A DNA stretch of 64,000 bases from Bacteroidota bacterium (GCA_016706595.1 JADJJH010000003.1:776504-840503); one strand, 5' to 3'; counted from the first letter of the stretch, positions 45,403-55,032 are shown. Notes: generated by a model not told the origin, from the letters alone. Numbers and translations: made by a program.

Positions 45403-45513
45403 CCTAACCCGCTAACAAAATAACCCACCAACAATGTAACACCTTAACTCGCTAACAAAATAACACGCCAACAAAATAACTCCTTAACCAGCCTAACATC
45501 TAACATCTATCCC
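45403..45513. repeat. heptad array K overlapping the dehydrogenase stop codon
   Basis: Seven-base units such as CGCTAAC, AAAATAA, TAACTCG, CGCCAAC and TAACATC (twice) run to 45507, where the stop codon of the minus-strand gene begins. TAACATC pairs are also found in arrays E and F. Confidence 0.65.
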
Positions 45514-46715
45514 AAAGCGTACTCCCTCAAATATTCATAATATTTCGTGAGCGCACCTTGTTCGCAAATGGTAGCTCTTTCTAACATGGCGCTTCTTTTG
45601 CCTGCTATAAGGTCGGGTAAAATATGGGTTTGTAAGTAACCACCAAAATATTTCGATGCATCGCGGGGTAATTCATTGGGTAAATTATCAACCGCCATAA
45701 TATCACAAGTGGTAGTATTATTTTGAAAGGCATCTGTTTTGCAAAGTTTTATTTTATCGAAACCATAGGTTGGATCTTCAATAGTAGTTGAACCCACATT
45801 ACAAGGTACCGAACCATCTTCGTCGCAAGTTATATCGGCAATCACCGAAAGTTTAAATGCTGCATTTTGCATATCGCTTAACTCAAATAGTCGAGGTATG
45901 TTTTTATCCCAATACACGCCATTCATTAAAATATTTGAAACGGCCGCATAAGGCAAGAATCGGCAAGTATAATTTGAAGGGTTCGCATGAAAGTCATCAC
46001 GATCATACGATCCATCAGTTTTATTCATGTATAAATCACGTCCTTTTAAATGGGTGAACACAGGGTAGGTGAATTGCTTTTGTAAAAAGTCATCGGTACT
46101 TACTTCAGCGATATCTAAGTAATTTAAAATATCAAGTACGCCTGTTGAAACTCGTCCTGAACCAGTGACTACAATTTTAATAGGTGGTACAAAAAAGTTT
46201 TCATACGATTCTTTCAACTCTAAAAAGTTCTTGTAATGATGTACCGGTTGTAAATTAAATTTACCTGTTTTTTGTCCATAAGTAAGCAAACCATTATGGG
46301 CACCTACCACGCCTGCCCAGTAGCCAAAGCCCACTACACGATGGCCATCATCGTGGGTTAAACATTCATAATCGATCATCCGAATTTTCTTTTCAATTAA
46401 AGCATGCATCAACTTTTTATTATGCGCTTGTGCCTTTTTAGTGTGCGAAAAAAATAAGTAAGTTTTTCCTTCCAATAAGGTATCAATTAAAGCTTCCTTT
46501 ACACCAAAAATAATTTGGCAAGCAGTTAAATCTTCTTGTACCAATAATTCTTGTAATCGATATTCGTCATCACTAAAGCAGCGAATGCTTGAAGGTTGAA
46601 TGATAAATCTCACTTCAGGATATTGTAATTCAATTTCTTTACATTGCTTGGGTGAAAATGGGGTGCGATTATCTTGTGGTATTTTTCCTTCTCTAACGAT
46701 TCCAATTTGTATCAT
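45507..46715 (-). CDS. alanine dehydrogenase / saccharopine dehydrogenase-like NAD(P)-dependent oxidoreductase
   Basis: The 402-residue protein has an N-terminal AlaDH/PNT catalytic domain (MIQIGIVREGKIPQDNRTPF; Lys and His of the substrate pocket expected near YLFFSHTKKAQAHN). A Rossmann nucleotide-binding part is centred on KIVVTGSGRVSTGVLDIL (VTGSGRVS replaces the usual GxGxxG). Related proteins are annotated as lysine-forming saccharopine dehydrogenase or alanine dehydrogenase, and the exact substrate cannot be decided here. The final codons and stop lie in heptad array K. It is a stand-alone gene. Confidence 0.8.
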   Translation of the reverse strand: MIQIGIVREGKIPQDNRTPFSPKQCKEIELQYPEVRFIIQPSSIRCFSDDEYRLQELLVQEDLTACQIIFGVKEALIDTLLEGKTYLFFSHTKKAQAHNKKLMHALIEKKIRMIDYECLTHDDGHRVVGFGYWAGVVGAHNGLLTYGQKTGKFNLQPVHHYKNFLELKESYENFFVPPIKIVVTGSGRVSTGVLDILNYLDIAEVSTDDFLQKQFTYPVFTHLKGRDLYMNKTDGSYDRDDFHANPSNYTCRFLPYAAVSNILMNGVYWDKNIPRLFELSDMQNAAFKLSVIADITCDEDGSVPCNVGSTTIEDPTYGFDKIKLCKTDAFQNNTTTCDIMAVDNLPNELPRDASKYFGGYLQTHILPDLIAGKRSAMLERATICEQGALTKYYEYLREYALG

Positions 46716-46914
46716 TGCATTTTAAATTAAGTTGGTAAAGATAGTCGAAACAAAAAGAATATACTTTATATCATGTCGATCATAGATGTACTCTAATGAT
46801 TACTTTTTATAATCTTTGTTTATCCAATATTCCTTTAGTTTTGTATTCCACATAAAAATCATTTTTCAATTTTTTTTATTATATTTTTAAGTTTATAAAC
46901 GGATTTCGGATGTC

Positions 46915-49371
46915 ATGAAACAATTTGCTTTATTCTTTCTTATTTTCTATTCAAATATTTTATTTGCTCAGTCTCCAAACTTACAGTGGGCTAAGCGTGC
47001 AGGTAGTTTCGCTGACGATCAGGGCGAGGCAGTTTTTGTAGATACACTAGGGAATGTTTTTGCAACAGGTTCATTTCAAGGCACGGTCGACTTTGATCCA
47101 GGCCCTAGCGTATTTAATTTAATTTCAACTGGCGACAAAGATATTTTTATAACAAAATTAGATCCTTCAGGAAATTTTATCTGGGCAAAAAAAATGGGTG
47201 GCTCAAGCACCGATATTGGACAGTCAATTCAAGTTGATCAGTCAGGTAATATATTAGTAACAGGTGTTTTTATGTTGACAGCTGACTTTGATCCGGGTTC
47301 AGCAGTTTTTAATTTAGTTGCATCAAATAATGCCGATGTGTTTATATTGAAATTAGATGCTTTAGGAAATTTTGTTTGGGCAAAAAAAATAGGAGGTTCG
47401 CAATATGATGATGCAAAATCAATTTGTACAGATTTGTCAATGAATATTTATGTCACTGGAAATTTTCAAGGAACTGTAGATATGGATCCAAATGCAGGCA
47501 CGTTCAATTTAGTATCAACTGGAACGCCAAGTGTATTTATCTTAAAATTAAATAGTGCCGGTATTTTTGTTTGGGCAAAATTATTAGGCGGTGCGAATGC
47601 AAATACAACTGCAATTTCAATGAAAATAGATGCATCAGGAAATGTATATTCATTTGGTAGGTATAGTGGAATGGGTGACTTTGATCCTGGTGCTACAACT
47701 TATACTTTAAATTCATCTTCTCCATCAAATTATATAGCAAAGTTGAATTCAGCAGGGAATTTTGTTTGGGCAAAGTCAATGGGGAGTAGTTTTTACGGTG
47801 CAGCATTTTCTTTAGATCTATTTGGAAATTTTTGTATCACTGGTTCTTTTTCACAAACAGCTGATTTTGATCCAGGCGCTGCTCAATATCTATTGACTGC
47901 AACAGGAAATACTGATATTTTTATTCTGAAATTAAACGCCCTCGGTGATTTTATTTGGGCAAAGAAAATTGGGAATACCTTGAGTGATTTTGGGGCCAAT
48001 ATTGTAACTGACAGCAATGGTGATATTTATTTGACAGGAGAATATGAATCAACAGTTGATTTTAATCCAGGTGCTGGAGTTTATAATTTGACTTCCGTGG
48101 GCTATAATGATATGTTCATCGAAAAAATAGACTCATTAGGTAATTTTATTTGGGCCATCAGTATAGGAAATACCTTATTTGCCTATGATCATCTGTACGA
48201 TTTAACGGTCGATAATTTCGGAAATATTTATTCAACGGGTGTGTTTTCAAGTACGGTTGATTTTGATCCGAATGCAGGCATAAGCAATTTAACCTCACTC
48301 GGAAATTATGATATATTTATTCAAAAAATGAGTCAGGTGATTTGTCTCAATCCTACAACACCATCGGTTACAGCAAATTTTAGTAGCATTTGTTTGGGAG
48401 ATAGCGCAACACTAAGTATTAATACAGGGGTCTTAAATTCAGCCACAACTTGGAAATGGTATAGCGGCAGTTGCGGTGATACCTTAGTTGGTTCAGGAAA
48501 TAGCATCATTGTTTCACCTTTATCAAATACCAATTATTTTGTTCGTGGTGAAGGCGGATGTGTATTGCCCGGTAGTTGCGGTAATGCAATCATTACAGTA
48601 AATGCGTTACCTGTCGTTACAGCTTCAAATGTCAATGGGTGTATTGGCTCGTCAGTGTTATTAAACGGGATGCCAAGTGGTGGTGTTTTTAATTTAGCGA
48701 ATCCTTATAGTGGTCCAAGTAGCGCTTACAGTTATACATTTACCAACACAAATGGATGTAGTAATATGTCTACTGCGTTCGTTATGATGGATACTTGTAC
48801 AATATATTTGAATTTAAAATTATTTCTAGAAGGATATTATATGAGTTCAAACACAATGACACCCACACTCTTAAATCAAGGTGTAACTAGTTCTAATTCA
48901 ATAACCGATGCTATCATCGTGGAGCTTCATAATGCCGTTGCACCATTTCAAACACTTGCTACCACCACAACATTTTTATATACAAATGGAAATGCAAGTT
49001 GTTTGTTTAGTATGCCTGTAGGGTCTTATTACATTGCTATCAAACATCGAAATACAGTTGAAACTTGGAGTACGAATCCAGTTTTTATTAATACAGTACC
49101 AGTACTTTATAATTTTACTTTATCAAGTAACAATGCCTATGGGGCTAATATGAATGAGGTAGAACCCAATGTATGGGCATGTTATACTGGCAATGTAAAC
49201 ACAGATGAAAATATTGATTTATTAGATGTGGGTTTGATTGAAAATGATTTGATAAATTATTATTGGGGTTATTATTCCACCGATTTAAATGGTGACGGCA
49301 ATATAGATTTATTGGATATGAGTATTATCGATGGGAATGTACAGCAATTTATTTTTTCAGCGCATCCCTAA
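46915..49371 (+). CDS. secreted SBBP beta-propeller protein with dockerin-like C-terminus
   Basis: The 818-residue protein has a signal peptide (MKQFALFFLIFYSNILFAQ). Seven SBBP-type repeats are present (each with VDFDPG, IFILKLDALGNF and WAKKIGG), which fits a seven-bladed propeller at about residues 22-475. An Ig-like Cys-containing part (SVTANFSSICLGDSATL) and another beta domain follow. The end is two EF-hand-like loops (NVNTDENIDLLDVG, DLNGDGNIDLLDMS), resembling a type I dockerin module. No T9SS sorting domain is visible, unlike the other surface proteins here. It may bind calcium and associate with another surface protein. Confidence 0.85.
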   Translation: MKQFALFFLIFYSNILFAQSPNLQWAKRAGSFADDQGEAVFVDTLGNVFATGSFQGTVDFDPGPSVFNLISTGDKDIFITKLDPSGNFIWAKKMGGSSTDIGQSIQVDQSGNILVTGVFMLTADFDPGSAVFNLVASNNADVFILKLDALGNFVWAKKIGGSQYDDAKSICTDLSMNIYVTGNFQGTVDMDPNAGTFNLVSTGTPSVFILKLNSAGIFVWAKLLGGANANTTAISMKIDASGNVYSFGRYSGMGDFDPGATTYTLNSSSPSNYIAKLNSAGNFVWAKSMGSSFYGAAFSLDLFGNFCITGSFSQTADFDPGAAQYLLTATGNTDIFILKLNALGDFIWAKKIGNTLSDFGANIVTDSNGDIYLTGEYESTVDFNPGAGVYNLTSVGYNDMFIEKIDSLGNFIWAISIGNTLFAYDHLYDLTVDNFGNIYSTGVFSSTVDFDPNAGISNLTSLGNYDIFIQKMSQVICLNPTTPSVTANFSSICLGDSATLSINTGVLNSATTWKWYSGSCGDTLVGSGNSIIVSPLSNTNYFVRGEGGCVLPGSCGNAIITVNALPVVTASNVNGCIGSSVLLNGMPSGGVFNLANPYSGPSSAYSYTFTNTNGCSNMSTAFVMMDTCTIYLNLKLFLEGYYMSSNTMTPTLLNQGVTSSNSITDAIIVELHNAVAPFQTLATTTTFLYTNGNASCLFSMPVGSYYIAIKHRNTVETWSTNPVFINTVPVLYNFTLSSNNAYGANMNEVEPNVWACYTGNVNTDENIDLLDVGLIENDLINYYWGYYSTDLNGDGNIDLLDMSIIDGNVQQFIFSAHP

Positions 49372-49532
49372 ACGAATGTCCTTTTGATTTTTAGAATACT
49401 TTGAACCACTTTGCCATATCTTCTCGCTAACAGATAATTATTTTTGATCAAGTAGAATGTATTGATGGTTTGAAAATTACACTACGTATTATTGCATTTT
49501 TATATTAAGTTGATCATGATAAATTAAGCACT

Positions 49533-50036
49533 ATGAATTACTTCACACTCTTTGAAATACCAGTTTCTTTAAAAGTCGATTCAATATCATTGCTTAAAAA
49601 GTACTACGCCTTGTGTAAACAAAACCACCCAGATAATTACACTTTGCAAAATGAGGATGCACAATTGAAGGCAGAGGAAATGACCGCAATGATTAATCAA
49701 GCCAAAAAAGTATTAGACGATCCTCAACTTCGTTTGGCCTATATTTTACGTCTGCATGAACAGATAGCTGATGACGAAAAGTTTCAATTGCCGCCGGCAT
49801 TTTTAGGTGAGATGATGGATATCAACGAACAATTAATGGAACTTGAATTTGCGCCTGATGTAGAAGCTAAGGAAAAAGTAAAGCAAGAAATTAAGGATAT
49901 GGAAGTGAGTCTGTTTGATGAGGTGAAAGCATTTTTTGAAAAGGATGTTCTCTCAATAGATGATATCAAAAGCGATCAGTTAAAATCGTATTATTATAAA
50001 CGAAAATATCTAGACCGTATCTTAGAAAAGCTGTAG
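49533..50036 (+). CDS. hscB: Fe-S cluster co-chaperone HscB
   Basis: The 167-residue J-type co-chaperone delivers the IscU scaffold to an Hsp70 partner. The J domain occupies residues 1-75, with HPD at 32-34 (QNHPDNY) and MINQAKKVLDDPQLRLAYIL. The C-terminal three-helix domain (FLGEMMDINEQLMELE) binds IscU in the known family. No isc or suf genes are adjacent. It is followed by ribBA, which has its own promoter. Confidence 0.88.
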   Translation: MNYFTLFEIPVSLKVDSISLLKKYYALCKQNHPDNYTLQNEDAQLKAEEMTAMINQAKKVLDDPQLRLAYILRLHEQIADDEKFQLPPAFLGEMMDINEQLMELEFAPDVEAKEKVKQEIKDMEVSLFDEVKAFFEKDVLSIDDIKSDQLKSYYYKRKYLDRILEKL

Positions 50037-50078
50037 AAATACCATATAAGTAAATAAGAAACAATTTCGAACAGAAAC

Positions 50079-50112
50079 TTTGAATTTACTCATGCATTTT
50101 CGGCTAACTTTG
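50079..50112 (+). promoter_or_regulatory. ribBA promoter TTTG-N22-TAACTTTG, near-leaderless
   Basis: The -33 TTTG (50079-50082) and -7 TAACTTTG (50105-50112) are separated by 22 bases. The -7 box ends five bases before the ribBA ATG. Confidence 0.6.
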
Positions 50113-50117
50113 CCGCC

Positions 50118-51317
50118 ATGTTACATACTATTGAAAGCGCCATAGAAGATATTAAAAATGGCAAATTAGTAATTGTGGTTGATGATGAAGACCGCGAAAA
50201 TGAAGGTGATTTTTTAACCGCCGCCGCCAATGTTACCCCCGAAATTATTACGTTTATGAGTAAGTACGGTCGCGGGTTAATTTGCGCACCTTTGGTGGAA
50301 GATCGTTGCGAAGAGCTAGGCTTAAATTTAATGGTGAAAGATAATACCGAATTGCATCAAACACCATTTACCGTTTCGGTTGATCTGATCGGACATGGTT
50401 GTACAACCGGTATTTCATCGCACGACCGTGCCAAAACGATTCAAGCCTTAATTCATCCGGATACCAAATCGACCGACCTTGCGCGGCCCGGTCATATATT
50501 TCCTTTAAAGGCCCGTAGAGAAGGTGTTTTGCGAAGAGCTGGTCATACCGAAGCGGCCATTGATTTAGCACGATTAGCTGGGTTTGAACCTGCCGGAGTT
50601 ATTGTTGAAATCATCGATGAAGATGGTAGCATGGCACGCTTACCACGACTTATGGAAATTGCCAAAGAACATGATTTGAAAATTATTTCTATCGAAGATT
50701 TAATTGCCTATCGTTTATGTACCGAAAAAATGATAGAAGAAGAAATTCGTGTAAATATGCCCACCGAATATGGCGATTTTGAAATGGTAACTTTCAGAAA
50801 TGTGCGCAACAACGAATTACATCATGCTTTAATTAAGGGTGAGTGGAAGCATGATGAGCCTGTGGCCGTGCGTGTACATAGTTCATGTTTTACCGGCGAT
50901 ATTTTACATTCCTTACGATGCGATTGTGGCGAGCAGCTCCATCATGCTATGCTAATGGTACAAGAAATGGGCAAAGGCATGATTTTATATATGCATCAAG
51001 AGGGCAGAGGTATTGGTTTACTAAATAAATTAAAGGCTTATAAGTTGCAAGAAAATGGCAGAGATACCGTTGAGGCGAATCTTGAATTAGGCTTTGATAT
51101 GGATGAACGTGATTACGGAATTGGGGCTCAAATACTTAGGCATTTGAATGTGTCGAAATTAAAGCTCATCACCAATAATCCTAAAAAGCGTGCAGGACTT
51201 ATGGGTTACGGATTAGAAATTGTAGAAGTATTGCCTATTGAAATGGATTCGAATCCACACAATGAAAAATATTTAAAAACCAAGCGTGATAAATTGGGGC
51301 ATGATATAATGAAGTAA
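50118..51317 (+). CDS. ribBA: bifunctional DHBP synthase / GTP cyclohydrolase II RibBA
   Basis: The enzyme catalyses the first steps of both branches of riboflavin synthesis. The N-terminal half (1-200) makes 3,4-dihydroxy-2-butanone 4-phosphate (VVDDEDRENEGD, RPGHIFPLKAR, GHTEAAIDLARLAG). The C-terminal half opens GTP and binds zinc through Cys257, Cys268 and Cys270 (SSCFTGDILHSLRCDCGEQL), with HQEGRGIGLLNKLKAY as the active site. The length of 399 is normal and both halves look active. It is followed after 40 bases by an MFS gene. Confidence 0.96.
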   Translation: MLHTIESAIEDIKNGKLVIVVDDEDRENEGDFLTAAANVTPEIITFMSKYGRGLICAPLVEDRCEELGLNLMVKDNTELHQTPFTVSVDLIGHGCTTGISSHDRAKTIQALIHPDTKSTDLARPGHIFPLKARREGVLRRAGHTEAAIDLARLAGFEPAGVIVEIIDEDGSMARLPRLMEIAKEHDLKIISIEDLIAYRLCTEKMIEEEIRVNMPTEYGDFEMVTFRNVRNNELHHALIKGEWKHDEPVAVRVHSSCFTGDILHSLRCDCGEQLHHAMLMVQEMGKGMILYMHQEGRGIGLLNKLKAYKLQENGRDTVEANLELGFDMDERDYGIGAQILRHLNVSKLKLITNNPKKRAGLMGYGLEIVEVLPIEMDSNPHNEKYLKTKRDKLGHDIMK

Positions 51318-51357
51318 GTCTTAACGATTTCATGAATTAAAATTAAGCTCTATTATT

Positions 51358-52590
51358 TTGGCCGATTTGAAAGATAATATATTCACAAAATCCTATTCCG
51401 GAATCAGTCGCAACATGTGGTTGCTGGCTTCGGCTATGCTTATCAATCGTAGCGGTTCGATGGTATTGGTGTTTATGAGTGTGTATCTTACAAAGTATAA
51501 ACACTTTAGCATTCCGCAAGCAGGTATTGTGATGGCCATGTTTGGTATCGGCTCACTGGTGGGTGCATTTATTGGCGGTAAGTTGGTTGATAAAATAGGG
51601 TTTTATCCGATTTTAATATGGAGTTTAATCCTTAGCGGTTTGATGTTGATTTGTTTAGGTCATATGCAAAGTTTTCCTTTGGTAGCTTTCTTTACATTTT
51701 TAGTAACTGCCATGGGTGATGCTTTTCGTCCTGCTAATACCGCTTCAATAGCCAGTTATACCAGCAAAGAAAATTATCCACGTTCGATAGCACTCAATAG
51801 ATTAGCCATGAATTTGGGTTTTACGATTGGACCATTAATTGGTGGACTATTGGCAACTTACAACTATAAGTTATTATTTTGGGCCGATGGTTTAACCTGT
51901 ATGGCTGCGGGTTTATTTATTTATTTTGTTTTACCGAAGCCGAAAAAAGTTGAACACACGAAGGAAGAAGCGATTGCCCATCAAGCTAAAATAGATAGTA
52001 AGCAGTTTTCACCCTATAAGGATAAAGCCTATTTATGGTTTGTCTTTTTTACTTGTTTATATGCAACTTCCTTCTTTCAAATCTTCTCGTCATTACCCTT
52101 GTATTACAAAGATGTTTATCATTTAAGTGAAAAGCATATTGGATGGTTATTGGCGTTTAATGGCATGGGCGTTGCGGTAATTGAAATGGTACTAATTTAT
52201 TATATTCAACATCGCTGGACACAATTTAAATTTATTTCGTTAGGCGTTGGATTATTGATTATGGCCTACTTGATGCTTGTGCCTTTACATTCGATATACA
52301 TTTTAATTGGCAGCATGATGATCATGACGGTTTCAGAAATGTTAGCCATGCCTTTTATGAGTACCTATGCAATGAATAAATCGCCTAAGGTGAGTATGGG
52401 GCAGTATATGGCGTTGTATTCGATGAGTTGGTCGCTTGCACAAATTTTAGCACCCATAGTAAGTACTCGGGTGATTGAACACTTCGGATATGAAATTTTG
52501 TGGATCACTCTTTCCGGAATTGCTATGATTTCTTTTATTGGATTTCGTTGGCTCGAAGGTTATGAAAATTCTCAAGAATCTACCAATTAG
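51358..52590 (+). CDS. major facilitator superfamily transporter
   Basis: The 410-residue inner-membrane protein has about 12 transmembrane helices. The MFS signature is between TM2 and TM3 (GGKLVDKIGFYPIL), and AMLINRSGSM is in TM1, a pattern of the MdtH/multidrug-type group in Bacteroidota. The substrate is unknown. There is no ATG at the proper place: the start appears to be TTG at 51358 (or TTG at 51367), since the first ATG (51415) would cut into TM1. It may be co-transcribed with ribBA. Confidence 0.85.
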   Translation: MADLKDNIFTKSYSGISRNMWLLASAMLINRSGSMVLVFMSVYLTKYKHFSIPQAGIVMAMFGIGSLVGAFIGGKLVDKIGFYPILIWSLILSGLMLICLGHMQSFPLVAFFTFLVTAMGDAFRPANTASIASYTSKENYPRSIALNRLAMNLGFTIGPLIGGLLATYNYKLLFWADGLTCMAAGLFIYFVLPKPKKVEHTKEEAIAHQAKIDSKQFSPYKDKAYLWFVFFTCLYATSFFQIFSSLPLYYKDVYHLSEKHIGWLLAFNGMGVAVIEMVLIYYIQHRWTQFKFISLGVGLLIMAYLMLVPLHSIYILIGSMMIMTVSEMLAMPFMSTYAMNKSPKVSMGQYMALYSMSWSLAQILAPIVSTRVIEHFGYEILWITLSGIAMISFIGFRWLEGYENSQESTN

Positions 52591-52604
52591 TTCATTCTGA
52601 ACCC

Positions 52605-52612
52605 TATATTTG
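52605..52612 (+). promoter_or_regulatory. -7 box (TATATTTG) of ccmC-ccmD
   Basis: An exact TAnnTTTG match that ends 16 bases before the ccmC ATG. Confidence 0.6.
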
Positions 52613-52628
52613 CAACCACATTTTTATT

Positions 52629-53291
52629 ATGGCGAAATATTGGTGGAAAATTCTTTGTGTGCTTTTGTTGCTTTATATCTTTTCAGGCGGAATACTCTTA
52701 TCCATCCCTGCCATCCCCAAATTAAATGAATCGGCACGTAATTTATTTTATCATGTGCCTATGTGGTATGTAATGATAGTTTGTTTTTTAGTCTCAGCCG
52801 TATATGCACTTAAATTTCTAGGTAGCAACAAAGCAATCCATGATATGAAATCGAAAGAATTTGTATTAGTAGGTATTGCATTTGGATGTTTAGGTATGAT
52901 AACCGGAATGGAGTGGGCGAGTGTTGCTTGGGGAGCGCCTTGGAGCAATGATCCTAAGCAAGTAGGAGCTGCCTTATGTTTACTTACGTATTTTGCTTAT
53001 ATCGTATTACGCAATTCGGTGAAAGACCAAAACAAACAAGCAAGATTAAGCGCGGTATATAATGTGTTTGCCTTTGCTTTATTGGTTCCCTTACTGTTTA
53101 TTATTCCTGCACATTTTAAATCATTGCATCCCGGTACCGATAGTAAACCCTTTGAAGCTTTATATACACAAGCAGCCGAATTCAGAAGACTGTCCATACC
53201 GGCGATGTTAGCGTGGATATTACTTGGAGTTTGGATTACCGATATCAGAATTAGAATGAATAAATTAGAAAACCCTGAAACATACTCATGA
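52629..53291 (+). CDS. ccmC: cytochrome c biogenesis / heme exporter protein CcmC
   Basis: The 220-residue membrane protein has six predicted helices. Between them are NLFYHVPMWYVM (conserved His of the heme-handling family) and MEWASVAWGAPWSNDP, a form of the tryptophan-rich WWD motif. It presents heme for cytochrome c maturation with other Ccm proteins. The gene overlaps the next one by four bases (ATGA), a sign of translational coupling. The rest of a ccm cluster (ccmA, ccmB, ccmE, ccmF) is not in this window. Confidence 0.92.
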   Translation: MAKYWWKILCVLLLLYIFSGGILLSIPAIPKLNESARNLFYHVPMWYVMIVCFLVSAVYALKFLGSNKAIHDMKSKEFVLVGIAFGCLGMITGMEWASVAWGAPWSNDPKQVGAALCLLTYFAYIVLRNSVKDQNKQARLSAVYNVFAFALLVPLLFIIPAHFKSLHPGTDSKPFEALYTQAAEFRRLSIPAMLAWILLGVWITDIRIRMNKLENPETYS

Positions 53292-53518
53292 AAATACTTT
53301 TGAATATTCTAAATTTAATTTTACTCAATTTTTTACCCTTATTCGTTGTTGCACAAGAGGCAAATCCTGCCAAGGTTGAAATGGCTGATATCTTACATGA
53401 GAATGGTAAAATTTACCTTGTAGTTTTGGTATTGCTTACTATCTTTGCCGGCATTATTTTTATGCTGGTACGGATGGAAATGAAGTTGAATAGATTAGAA
53501 AAAAACAGACAAGTGTAA
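53288..53518 (+). CDS. ccmD: CcmD-like small membrane protein
   Basis: The 76-residue protein has a signal-like N-terminal helix (ILLNILNLILLNFLPLFVVAQ) and a second transmembrane helix at about 44-63 (LVVLVLLTIFAGIIFML), followed by a charged coil (RMEMKLNRLEKNRQV). Size, topology and the four-base overlap with ccmC fit CcmD, which stabilises the heme-release complex. The sequence is too short for family certainty. Confidence 0.75.
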   Translation: MKILLNILNLILLNFLPLFVVAQEANPAKVEMADILHENGKIYLVVLVLLTIFAGIIFMLVRMEMKLNRLEKNRQV

Positions 53519-53595
53519 AAATATTCTATGCGAGAGTAAACTCAAATCTTTTAAAATAATTTTTAATTAAACCCCAATATTTAAAAAATAAAAAA

Positions 53596-55032
53596 ATGGC
53601 TAAAGCATCAAAAAGCGCGAACGCACATTATAGCTTTTTCGAAAGCGTGGAGCGTAATTTCGACAAGGCAGCACCTTTCACCGACATCAAGGATAAAGGT
53701 ATCTTAGATCAAATTAAAGCATGTAACAGTGTGTATAGTATGAAGTTTCCTGTAAAAATAGGAGATAAGGTAGAGGTAATTGAAGCCTATCGTGTACAAC
53801 ACTCGCATCATAAATTACCTGTAAAAGGGGGTATCCGTTTTAGCATGGATGTGAACCAAGATGAGGTGATGGCATTAGCCGCTTTGATGACCTATAAATG
53901 TGCGATTGTAAATGTGCCTTTTGGTGGTGCTAAGGGAGGAATTAAAATTAACCCGAAAGAATTAACTGCTTACGATTTAGAAAAAATTACTCGTCGATAC
54001 ACCGCAGAATTAGTGAAGAAAAACTTTATTGGTCCCGGCATTGATGTACCTGCTCCTGATTACGGAACCGGTCCGCGCGAAATGAGCTGGATTGTTGATA
54101 CATACTCAAGTTTACGTCCGGGTGAAATTGATGCAGCGGGTTGTGTAACAGGTAAGCCGGTTACCCAAGGCGGCGTACGAGGAAGAACGGAAGCTACAGG
54201 TTTAGGTGTTTATTTTGGTGTTCGTGAAATGTGTAACGATACCGAAATGATGAAGAAATTAGGTATGACTGTTGGTTTAGCCGATAAAACGGTAGTGGTG
54301 CAAGGTTTAGGAAACGTTGGATATCATGCTGCAAAATATTTTCAAGAAGGTGGTTCACGTATCGTAGGTATTGCTGAGTATGAAGGTGCTATTTCTAACC
54401 CTAAAGGCTTAGATTTAGAAGCGGTAGTGGCTTTCCGTAAAAAAACGGGTTCTATCATCAATTTCCCTGGTGCAAAAAATCATAAAAAATCATCTGAAGC
54501 TTTAGAATTAGCTTGCGATATTTTAATTCCTGCCGCTTTAGAAAATGTAATTAATGGTGATAATGCCCCACGTGTAAAAGCTAAAATTGTTGCAGAAGCC
54601 GCAAACGGACCTTTAACACCTGAAGCAGATGCGATATTAAATAAAAAAGGCGCAGTGGTAATTCCTGATATGTATATCAATGCAGGCGGTGTAACAGTTT
54701 CGTACTTCGAGTGGTTGAAAAATTTAAGTCATGTACGTTATGGTCGTTTAGAAAAGCGTTTTAGCGAAAACATGAACAATAATATCCTAGGTTCAATTGA
54801 AAACCTAACCGGTAAAAAAGTTTCTAAAGCCGAGCGCAGTGTTATTTTACACGGACCAGATGAGGTTGATTTAGTGCATAGCGGTTTAGAAGATACTATG
54901 ATGGGTTCATACCATGAAATCAGAGATATTTGGTTAAAGAATAAAAAAATTAGTGATATGCGTACCGCTGCCTTTGTAAACTCAATCAACAAAGTGGGTG
55001 TGTCGTACATGGAATTAGGGATTTTCCCATAA
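53596..55032 (+). CDS. gdhA: glutamate dehydrogenase (Glu/Leu/Phe/Val dehydrogenase family)
   Basis: The 478-residue enzyme interconverts glutamate and 2-oxoglutarate plus ammonia with NAD(P). The substrate-binding lysines are in KLPVKGGIRF and PFGGAKGGI, the catalytic Asp region is VPAPDYGTGPREM, and the Rossmann motif is VVVQGLGNVGYHAA. The C-terminal part has ANGPLTPEAD and a long tail typical of Bacteroidota members. Cofactor preference is not certain from sequence. It is followed by repeat element R1 copy C and a terminator. Confidence 0.93.
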   Translation: MAKASKSANAHYSFFESVERNFDKAAPFTDIKDKGILDQIKACNSVYSMKFPVKIGDKVEVIEAYRVQHSHHKLPVKGGIRFSMDVNQDEVMALAALMTYKCAIVNVPFGGAKGGIKINPKELTAYDLEKITRRYTAELVKKNFIGPGIDVPAPDYGTGPREMSWIVDTYSSLRPGEIDAAGCVTGKPVTQGGVRGRTEATGLGVYFGVREMCNDTEMMKKLGMTVGLADKTVVVQGLGNVGYHAAKYFQEGGSRIVGIAEYEGAISNPKGLDLEAVVAFRKKTGSIINFPGAKNHKKSSEALELACDILIPAALENVINGDNAPRVKAKIVAEAANGPLTPEADAILNKKGAVVIPDMYINAGGVTVSYFEWLKNLSHVRYGRLEKRFSENMNNNILGSIENLTGKKVSKAERSVILHGPDEVDLVHSGLEDTMMGSYHEIRDIWLKNKKISDMRTAAFVNSINKVGVSYMELGIFP

